Of a stretch of 38,445 nt of DNA, positions 32,549 to 38,445 are shown piece after piece. Source of the stretch: Rhodobacterales bacterium (GTDB lineage Bacteria > Pseudomonadota > Alphaproteobacteria > Rhodobacterales > Rhodobacteraceae); assembly GCA_013297695.1 (NCBI GenBank), contig JAAFHX010000012.1:1-38445 (forward strand), given 5' to 3'. The notes under the pieces were generated by a model. That model had not been told where the DNA came from and searched no databases. It saw nothing but the letters and a program-made list of their open reading frames with translations. Made by a program: the position numbers and the translations under genes. How positions within the stretch are numbered: position 1 is the stretch's first letter; each line of letters begins with the position of its first letter.

Positions 32549-32576
32549 TTGCGCCTGCACCCGGGGGGTTTATCAC
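32549..32576 (+). promoter_or_regulatory. Candidate promoter of the EamA permease gene
   Basis: TTGCGC (32549-32554) and TATCAC (32571-32576) are 16 nt apart, 24 nt ahead of the ATG, with GGAGG between. The divergent gap to ade is 115 bp, so regulation may be shared. The match is moderate. Confidence 0.35.
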
Positions 32577-32600
32577 CGACCCATTCCGGGAGGAAACCGA

Positions 32601-33524
32601 ATGCAACCCCTGCGCGGCATCGCCCTCAAGATCGGTTCGGTGCTGGTCTTCATCACCATGGCCGCAATCATCAAGTCCACCGCCGCCCATGTGCCGCCGG
32701 GCGAGGCGGTGTTCTTCCGGTCGCTGTTCGCCATTCCGGTGATCGTGGTCTGGCTGGCCTGGCGGCGCGAGCTTGCGACCGGATTCACCACCCGCAATCC
32801 GATGGGTCATGTCTGGCGCGGGGTGGTCGGCACGTCGGCGATGGGGCTGGGATTTGCGGGCCTTGGCCTGCTGCCCCTGCCCGAGGTGACGGCCATCGGC
32901 TATGCCGCGCCGCTGCTGACCGTGGTCTTTGCGGCGATGTTCCTGGGCGAGAATGTCCGCGCCTTTCGCATCACCGCCGTCGTGCTGGGTCTGGCGGGGG
33001 TGATGATCGTGCTGTCGCCGCGCCTGACCGCCCTGTCGGACGGTACCGTCGAAGCGACCGAGGCCCTGGGTGCGATGGTGGTGCTGGGCGGCGCGGTCTT
33101 TGCCGCGCTGGCGCAGGTGTTCGTGCGCAAGCTGGTGGATACCGAGGCGACGGCAACCATCGTCTTCTGGTTCTCGATCACCGCGACGCTGCTGTCGCTG
33201 GTCACGCTGCCCTTCGGCTGGGTCATCCCCGCCCCGCGCGAGGCGGTGCTGCTGGTGGCGGCGGGGCTGCTGGGCGGGCTGGGGCAGATATTGCTGACGT
33301 CAAGCTATCGTCACGCCGATGCCTCGGTGGTGGCCCCCTTTGAATATGTGTCGATGCTGTTCGCGCTGGCCTTCGGCTATCTGTTCTTTGCCGAGGTGCC
33401 GACGGCCACGATGCTGACCGGTGCGGCGCTGGTGGTGACGGCAGGCATCCTCATCATCCTGCGGGAACGCCACCTGGGCCTGAAGCGGGCGCGGCAGCGC
33501 AAGTCCATGACGCCGCAGGGATAG
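32601..33524 (+). CDS. DMT-superfamily (EamA) permease
   Basis: The 307-residue inner-membrane protein has about ten hydrophobic helices in two EamA repeats, each ending in a helix followed by basic residues (LLTVVFAAMFLGENVRAF; FEYVSMLFALAFGYLFFAE). These hallmarks fit drug/metabolite exporters of the RarD/RhaT-type group. The start at 32601 follows GGGAGG at good spacing. It is divergent from adenine deaminase and 99 nt before the mrp operon on the same strand. Substrate unknown; export of purine bases is a context guess only. Confidence 0.9.
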   Translation: MQPLRGIALKIGSVLVFITMAAIIKSTAAHVPPGEAVFFRSLFAIPVIVVWLAWRRELATGFTTRNPMGHVWRGVVGTSAMGLGFAGLGLLPLPEVTAIGYAAPLLTVVFAAMFLGENVRAFRITAVVLGLAGVMIVLSPRLTALSDGTVEATEALGAMVVLGGAVFAALAQVFVRKLVDTEATATIVFWFSITATLLSLVTLPFGWVIPAPREAVLLVAAGLLGGLGQILLTSSYRHADASVVAPFEYVSMLFALAFGYLFFAEVPTATMLTGAALVVTAGILIILRERHLGLKRARQRKSMTPQG

Positions 33525-33623
33525 GCTGCGGCGAAAGGTGCGCAACGTCTGCGGCTTGACCGGCAGACCGCGATGGCCGACAAGGTTGCGGCTGTGGCGC
33601 TGCCGGACCGGAACCCCTTGCCC

Positions 33624-36485
33624 ATGTCGCTTGCCCTGATCGCGGCCCTGCCCTTTCTGGGCGCCCTTCTGCCGGGTCTGATGATCCGGGCGGGCCGCGA
33701 TGCCTGCGCGCTGGCCGCCGGATCGGTGACCGCGCTGGCGCTGATCCTGCTGGGCCTGAATGCCCCCGCCGTGCTGCGGGGGCAGGTGGTGCAGACCCGG
33801 ATCGACTGGCTGCCCGCGCTTGGCCTGAACGCGAATTTCATGCTGGACGGGCTGGGCCTGCTGTTCGCCGGGCTGATCCTGGGGATCGGGCTGCTGATCA
33901 TCCTCTACGCCCGGTTCTACCTGGCGAAATCCGACCCGATGGGGCCGTTCTACACCTATCTGATGCTGTTCCAGGGGGCGATGACGGGCATCGTGCTGTC
34001 GGACAACATCCTTCTGCTGCTGGTGTTCTGGGAACTGACATCGCTTTCGTCGTTCCTGCTGATCGGCTACTGGAAACATCTGCCCGAAGGGCGGCGCGGC
34101 GCGCGAATGGCGCTGGCGGTGACGGGGACCGGCGGGCTGGCGCTGATCGGCGGAATGCTGATCCTGGGGCAGATCGCGGGCAGCCATGATCTGTCGGTGA
34201 TCCTGACCAAGGGCGAGGTGATCCGGGCCTCGCCGCTGTATCTGCCCGCGCTGATCCTGATCCTGCTGGGCTGCTTCACCAAATCGGCGCAGTTCCCGTT
34301 CCAGTTCTGGCTGCCGCAGGCCATGGCCGCGCCGACGCCGGTTTCGGCCTATCTGCATTCGGCGACGATGGTGAAGGCGGGCATCTTCCTGATGGCGCGG
34401 CTGTGGCCGGTGCTGGCCGGTACGCCCGAGTGGTTCTATCTGGTCGCCACGACCGGGCTGGTGACGATGGTCATCGGGGCCAAGGTCGCCCTGTTCAAGG
34501 ATGACCTGAAGGCGCTGCTTGCCTATTCCACGGTCAGCCAACTGGGCCTTGTGACGCTGCTGCTGGGTCTTGGCACGGCGCAGGCGGCGGCGGTTGCGAT
34601 GTTCCACATCCTGAACCACGCCACCTTCAAGGCGGCGCTGTTCATGTGCGCGGGGATCGTGGATCACGAGGCGGGCACGCGCGACATCCGCCGTCTGGGC
34701 GGGTTGCGAAGGCTGATGCCGCTGACCTTTGCGCTGACCGCGCTGGCGGCACTGTCGATGGCGGGCATTCCGCCGCTCAACGGCTTTCTGTCCAAGGAAA
34801 TGATGCTGGAAGAGGTGTTCAACGCGCCCTGGATGGGCAATGACTGGATCGTGCCGGTGCTGGCGGTGACGGGCGCGCTGTTCTCGGTCGCCTATTCGTT
34901 CCGGCTGATCGCGCATGTCTTTCTGGGGCCGGTGCGAACGGACTACCCGCAGGCGCCGCATGACCCCGGCCCGGGGCTGTGGGGCGCGCCTGCCGTGCTG
35001 GTGGCGCTGGTGATCGCCATCGGGCTGGCCCCGATGACCATGGCGGGGTGGATCGTGCGCGCCTCGGCCAGTGCCACCATCGGCGGGGTGCCCTACATCA
35101 AGATCGTGCATTGGCACGGGCTGGCGGCCCCCGCGCTGTGGATGTCGATCTTTGCCATCGGCGGCGGGCTGGTGCTGCTGGGGCTGCATCCGCATCTGGC
35201 CCGGCTGTGGGCACGGGTTCCCCGGCCCGAAGGGGCTGCGATCTTTGCGGCACTGGTCGGCGGCGCGCGCGCGCTGGCACAGCGCATCACCGACGCGCTG
35301 CATGGCGGATCGCTGCGCGTTGCACTGGCCGTGGCGACGGTCACGATTGTTGCGGCGGGCTTCTTCGCCTTTGCCACCGGCACCCATGCGCCCGGCACCC
35401 GTGCGCTGACGCCGATCCTGCCGCTGGCCGTTGTCGGCTGGCTGCTGCTGGTGTCGGCCACGTCGGCGCTGGTGCTGATGCACCGCCAGCGGCTTCTGGC
35501 GCTGGTTCTGGTGGGGGTGATCGGGCTGATCGTCTCGGTCAGCTTCGTGTTCCTGTCGGCCCCCGACCTTGCGCTGACGCAGATCCTGGTCGAGGTGGCG
35601 ACGGTCGTGCTGCTGCTGCTGGCGCTGAACTTTCTGCCCAAGCGCCCGGCGCGTGAAGGCAGCGCCCTGCGCAAGGCGGGCCATGCTGTGATCGCCGCCG
35701 GGGCGGGTCTGGGCGCGGGCGGGCTGATCCATGCCCTGATGACGCGCGATTTCGCCTTTCCGACCATTGCCGACTATCACATCGCCAACGCCAAGACCCA
35801 AGGCGGCGGCACCAACATCGTCAATGTGATCCTCGTGGACTTCCGCGGCTATGACACCTTCGGCGAGATCGTGGTTCTGGGCATCGCGGCGCTGGTCATC
35901 TTTGCGCTGACCGAGGCGATCCTGCGCCCCGGTCCGGCGAATGACCGGCTCTTGTCCTGGGTGCCCGACCAGTCGCGCGCGGGCGACCGGCACCCGATGA
36001 TGTTCGTGATCGCGACGCGGTTGCTGTTGCCGGTGGCGCTGATGGTGGGGGTGTACCTGTTCCTGCGCGGCCATAACCAGCCCGGCGGCGGGTTCATCGC
36101 GGCGCTGGTCGTGGCGGTGGCGTTCCTCATGCAGTTCATGGCTTCGGGTCTTGGCTGGACACAGGCCCGCCAGAAGATCGACTATCACGCGATGATCGCC
36201 TGCGGCGTGCTGGTCGCGGTGGCCACCGGCATCGGGGCCTGGGCCAACGGCGTGCCGTTCCTGACCTCGGACTACGGCTATTTCACCTTGCCCGTGGTGG
36301 GCACGTTCGAGCTGGCCACGGCGGCCCTGTTCGACCTTGGCGTGTTCCTGACCGTGCTGGGCGCGGTGCTGATGGCGCTTTCCTCGCTCAGCCGGATCGC
36401 GATCCGGGCGGGCGGGACGGTGAACGCGGCCCCGTTCGACATCGACCCGCAGGCAGGCCCCCCATCCGCCAGCGGAGGGCGCTAG
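33624..36485 (+). CDS. Mrp/Pha cation:proton antiporter subunit A fused to subunit B (MrpA/PhaAB)
   Basis: This large membrane subunit of the Na+(K+)/H+ antiporter is related to NuoL. The 953 residues comprise an N-terminal proton-pumping domain (about 1-480, with LVFWELTSLSSFLLIGYWKH and QFPFQFWLPQAMAAPTPVSAYLHSATMVKAG), a further membrane segment, and a C-terminal MrpB-like domain (about 780-930, FLRGHNQPGGGFIAALVVA). The A-B fusion is normal in alpha-proteobacteria, where it is called PhaAB. The start is likely ATG 33624 (MSLALIAALPFLGALLPG); ATG 33573 would add 17 residues. The next gene starts 1 nt after the stop. Confidence 0.95.
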   Translation: MSLALIAALPFLGALLPGLMIRAGRDACALAAGSVTALALILLGLNAPAVLRGQVVQTRIDWLPALGLNANFMLDGLGLLFAGLILGIGLLIILYARFYLAKSDPMGPFYTYLMLFQGAMTGIVLSDNILLLLVFWELTSLSSFLLIGYWKHLPEGRRGARMALAVTGTGGLALIGGMLILGQIAGSHDLSVILTKGEVIRASPLYLPALILILLGCFTKSAQFPFQFWLPQAMAAPTPVSAYLHSATMVKAGIFLMARLWPVLAGTPEWFYLVATTGLVTMVIGAKVALFKDDLKALLAYSTVSQLGLVTLLLGLGTAQAAAVAMFHILNHATFKAALFMCAGIVDHEAGTRDIRRLGGLRRLMPLTFALTALAALSMAGIPPLNGFLSKEMMLEEVFNAPWMGNDWIVPVLAVTGALFSVAYSFRLIAHVFLGPVRTDYPQAPHDPGPGLWGAPAVLVALVIAIGLAPMTMAGWIVRASASATIGGVPYIKIVHWHGLAAPALWMSIFAIGGGLVLLGLHPHLARLWARVPRPEGAAIFAALVGGARALAQRITDALHGGSLRVALAVATVTIVAAGFFAFATGTHAPGTRALTPILPLAVVGWLLLVSATSALVLMHRQRLLALVLVGVIGLIVSVSFVFLSAPDLALTQILVEVATVVLLLLALNFLPKRPAREGSALRKAGHAVIAAGAGLGAGGLIHALMTRDFAFPTIADYHIANAKTQGGGTNIVNVILVDFRGYDTFGEIVVLGIAALVIFALTEAILRPGPANDRLLSWVPDQSRAGDRHPMMFVIATRLLLPVALMVGVYLFLRGHNQPGGGFIAALVVAVAFLMQFMASGLGWTQARQKIDYHAMIACGVLVAVATGIGAWANGVPFLTSDYGYFTLPVVGTFELATAALFDLGVFLTVLGAVLMALSSLSRIAIRAGGTVNAAPFDIDPQAGPPSASGGR

Positions 36486-36486
36486 C

Positions 36487-36828
36487 GTGGAGCTTCTGGT
36501 TGCCTCGGGCGTGGGGGTGCTGACGGCGGGCGGGGTCTGGCTGATCCTGCAGGGGCGCAGCTTTTCGGTGATCCTGGGGCTGGCGCTGCTGTCCTATGCG
36601 GTGAACCTGTTCATCTTTGCCAGCGGGCGGCTGGCCATCGGCCTGCCGCCGATCCTGACCAAATCGACGACCGGCTATACCGATCCTCTGACCCAGGCGC
36701 TGGTGCTGACCGCCATCGTGATCTCGTTCGGGATGACGGCGGTGATCGTGGTCATGGCGCTTGGTGCCTTTCTGGAAACCGGCAGCGACCGGGTGGATAT
36801 CGACGATGACAGCCGGGACGGCCTTTGA
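36487..36828 (+). CDS. mrpC: Mrp/Pha cation:proton antiporter subunit C
   Basis: MrpC (PhaC) is the NuoK-like small subunit of the antiporter in the inner membrane. The 113 residues have three helices: VASGVGVLTAGGVWLILQG, then VILGLALLSYAVNLFIFASG with the conserved Asn, and ALVLTAIVISFGMTAVIVVM, followed by an acidic tail. The start is GTG 36487, with GGAGGG (36474-36479) upstream; the preceding gene stops at 36485. Its stop overlaps the next start by one base (TGATG). Confidence 0.95.
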   Translation: MELLVASGVGVLTAGGVWLILQGRSFSVILGLALLSYAVNLFIFASGRLAIGLPPILTKSTTGYTDPLTQALVLTAIVISFGMTAVIVVMALGAFLETGSDRVDIDDDSRDGL

Positions 36829-38339
36829 TGGGCAATTGGATCATCGTGCCCGTTCTGCTGCCGGCCGTTCTGGCCGCGCTGATCGTGCTGGCGGCGCGCA
36901 CCGACCTTGTGCTGCAACGCGTCTTTTCGCTGGCCGAGACCGAGGCGCTGCTGGTGCTGGCGCTGGCGCTGTTCCGCGCGGCGGCGCTGGACGGGCCCGA
37001 GACCTATCATCTGGGCAACTGGCCCGCCCCTTTCGGCATCGTGCTGGTGCTGGACCGGCTGTCGGTGCTGATGGTGCTGCTGATGGCGGTGCTGGCGGTG
37101 CCGGTGCTGGTCTATGCCGTGGGGTCGGGGTGGGACGGGCGGGGGCGGCATTTTCATGCGCTGTTCCAGTTCCAGTTGATGGGACTGTCGGGGGCCTTCC
37201 TGACCGGCGACGCGTTCAACCTGTTCGTGTTCTTCGAGGTGCTGCTGATCGCCTCCTACGGGCTGATGATCCACGGCGGCGGGCGGGCGCGGCTGCAGGC
37301 GGGGGTGCAGTATGTGGCGGTGAACCTTGTGGGGTCCACGCTGTTCCTGTTCGCGCTGGCCACGATCTATGCGGTGACGGGCACGCTGAACATGGCGGAC
37401 CTGGCGGTGAAGGTGGCCGCGCTTCCGCCGGGCGATGCGGCGCTGGTGCGGGTGGCGGGGGTCTTGCTGCTGCTGGTGTTCACGCTGAAGGGCGCGCTGG
37501 TGCCGCTTCAGTTCTGGCTGCCCGAGACCTATGCCCGCGCGCCCGGTCCGGTAGCGGCCTTGTTCGCGGTGATGACCAAGGTCGGGGCCTATGCCACGCT
37601 GCGTCTCTATACTCTGGTCTTTCCGCCCGACACCCCCGCGACGGGTCTGCTGTTCGCGGACCTGCTGCTTCCTGCGGCGCTGCTGACGCTGGCGGTGGGG
37701 GCTGTGGGGGTGCTGGGCGCGCGCGGGCTGGCGCGGCTGGCGGCCTTTGCGGCCATCGCCTCGATGGGCACGCTGTTCGTGGCGATTGCGCCGTTCACGC
37801 CGCAGGCGACGACGGCGGCGCTGTACTACATGATCCATTCCACCCTGGCCGGTGCCGCGCTGTTCCTGATCGCCGATCTGGTGCTGGCCGGGCGCGGCAG
37901 CGACGATCTGCGCCAGACCCTGCCGCCGATTCGCGGCGAAGGTCTGATCGCCAGCCTGTTCCTGGCCACGGCCATTGCCGTGGCGGGCATGCCGCCGCTG
38001 TCGGGGTTCGTCGGCAAGCTCTTGGTGCTGGAGGCGACGCGCGCGCAGATGGCGCTGGTCTGGCCGGTGATTCTGGGAACCTCGCTTCTGACCATCGTCG
38101 GGCTGGCGATGGCCGGATCGGCGCTGTTCTGGCGGTCGCATTCCGTGGCAAACCGCGATACGGCCCCGCGCGCGGCCCCGCCCGTGCTGCCGCTGGTGGC
38201 GGTGGGCCTGCTGCTGGCGCTGCTGGCGCTGCTGACCGTCTTTGCCGGGCCGGTCACCGACCAGTTGCGCCTGACCGCCGATGCCCTGTACGACCCGTCA
38301 GGCTATATCGCATCCAACGCCCTTGCCGCGCCGGAGTGA
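36828..38339 (+). CDS. mrpD: Mrp/Pha cation:proton antiporter subunit D
   Basis: MrpD (PhaD) is the NuoM/N-like subunit and a proton- or cation-conducting partner of MrpA. The 503 residues contain about 14 helices with the family segments FNLFVFFEVLLIASYGLMI (conserved Glu), LKGALVPLQFWLPETYARAPGPVAALFAVMTKVGAYA, and GMPPLSGFVGKLL. The start is ATG 36828, overlapping the mrpC stop as TGATG; a TTG at 36825 would add one residue. The next gene starts 4 nt after its stop. Confidence 0.95.
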   Translation: MGNWIIVPVLLPAVLAALIVLAARTDLVLQRVFSLAETEALLVLALALFRAAALDGPETYHLGNWPAPFGIVLVLDRLSVLMVLLMAVLAVPVLVYAVGSGWDGRGRHFHALFQFQLMGLSGAFLTGDAFNLFVFFEVLLIASYGLMIHGGGRARLQAGVQYVAVNLVGSTLFLFALATIYAVTGTLNMADLAVKVAALPPGDAALVRVAGVLLLLVFTLKGALVPLQFWLPETYARAPGPVAALFAVMTKVGAYATLRLYTLVFPPDTPATGLLFADLLLPAALLTLAVGAVGVLGARGLARLAAFAAIASMGTLFVAIAPFTPQATTAALYYMIHSTLAGAALFLIADLVLAGRGSDDLRQTLPPIRGEGLIASLFLATAIAVAGMPPLSGFVGKLLVLEATRAQMALVWPVILGTSLLTIVGLAMAGSALFWRSHSVANRDTAPRAAPPVLPLVAVGLLLALLALLTVFAGPVTDQLRLTADALYDPSGYIASNALAAPE

Positions 38340-38343
38340 CCGC

Positions 38344-38445
38344 ATGACCCGCGCCCTGTTCCCCCACCCCCTGCTGAGCCTGACGCTGCTGGCGACAAGG
38401 CTTCTGCTGGTCAACGATGCCAGCCCCGGCAATCTGGTGCTGGGC
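38344..38445 (+). CDS. mrpE: Mrp/Pha cation:proton antiporter subunit E, 3' end missing
   Basis: Only 34 codons are visible before the window ends. They read MTRALFPHPLLSLTLLATRL followed by LLVNDASPGNLVLG, which is the usual N-terminus of MrpE (PhaE): a Pro-Leu-containing entry to the first helix followed by N-(D/E)-x-SPG-x-L. GGAG (38333-38336) precedes the ATG with 7-nt spacing. It follows mrpD by 4 nt, as expected for the operon, and mrpF and mrpG should follow outside the window. Confidence 0.9.
   Translation, partial: MTRALFPHPLLSLTLLATRLLLVNDASPGNLVLG

Noticed and set aside
33300-36188. A 960-codon open frame on the minus strand opposite mrpA
   Set aside because: It is rich in Arg, Gln, His and Pro with no domain signature, as expected opposite a GC-rich membrane gene. 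The plus-strand reading is an unmistakable MrpA.
1-38445. Search for tRNA, CRISPR, insertion sequence or phage genes
   Set aside because: No cloverleaf, spaced direct-repeat array, transposase motif or flanking inverted repeat was recognised. The short intergenic gaps leave little room for them.

Overview
The window is high-GC, gene-dense bacterial chromosome and reads as an alphaproteobacterium of the Rhodobacteraceae/Paracoccaceae type (Rhodobacter, Paracoccus, Gemmobacter and relatives). The grounds are the ccoNOQP-ccoGHIS order, a fused MrpA/MrpB (PhaAB) antiporter subunit, the bhcABCD/bhcR arrangement known from Paracoccus, and short AAATATCC-plus-hairpin intergenic elements. I see no rRNA, tRNA, insertion sequence, phage gene or CRISPR array. 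The largest gap without a gene is 268 bp (17448-17715).

Layout. 1-7382: cbb3 cytochrome c oxidase (ccoN 3' part, ccoO, ccoQ, ccoP), a terminator, then its assembly genes ccoG, ccoH, ccoI, ccoS. 7446-10533 (minus): FAH-family hydrolase, a secreted D,D-carboxypeptidase with a SPOR domain, and a HAD phosphatase. 10676-12871: clpS, an RsmC-like methyltransferase and an SDR lacking the catalytic lysine. 12884-17447: a small lipoprotein, hemF, an exported Ala/Gly-rich protein, a 14-TM drug exporter and a second lysine-less SDR. 17716-19068: an isolated protein joining a lamin-tail domain to a LecA-like lectin domain. 19175-22512: purine (urate) breakdown: HIU hydrolase, a PuuE-UraD fusion, ureidoglycine aminohydrolase and ureidoglycolate lyase. 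22519-28949: a GAPDH-like gene, then bhcD, bhcC, bhcB, bhcA (minus) and divergent bhcR. 28950-32485 (minus): YebE/DUF533 protein, a TonB-like protein and adenine deaminase. 32601-33524: an EamA permease. 33624-end: the Mrp/Pha Na+(K+)/H+ antiporter operon (A/B, C, D, start of E).

How the genes fit together. The centre of interest is 19-28 kb. The ureide genes end in ureidoglycolate lyase, which releases glyoxylate and urea. Immediately beside them lies a complete beta-hydroxyaspartate cycle (BhcA-D), which turns two glyoxylate into oxaloacetate without losing carbon. Its IclR-type regulator BhcR is divergent, across an unusually AT-rich 185-bp region packed with inverted repeats and a good sigma70-like promoter. 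Adenine deaminase nearby could feed purines into the same route. I infer a purine-to-glyoxylate-to-C4 module. The BHAC itself is known from Paracoccus; the physical link to ureide catabolism is the part I would test. The lectin/lamin-tail protein is the best candidate for something functionally undescribed.
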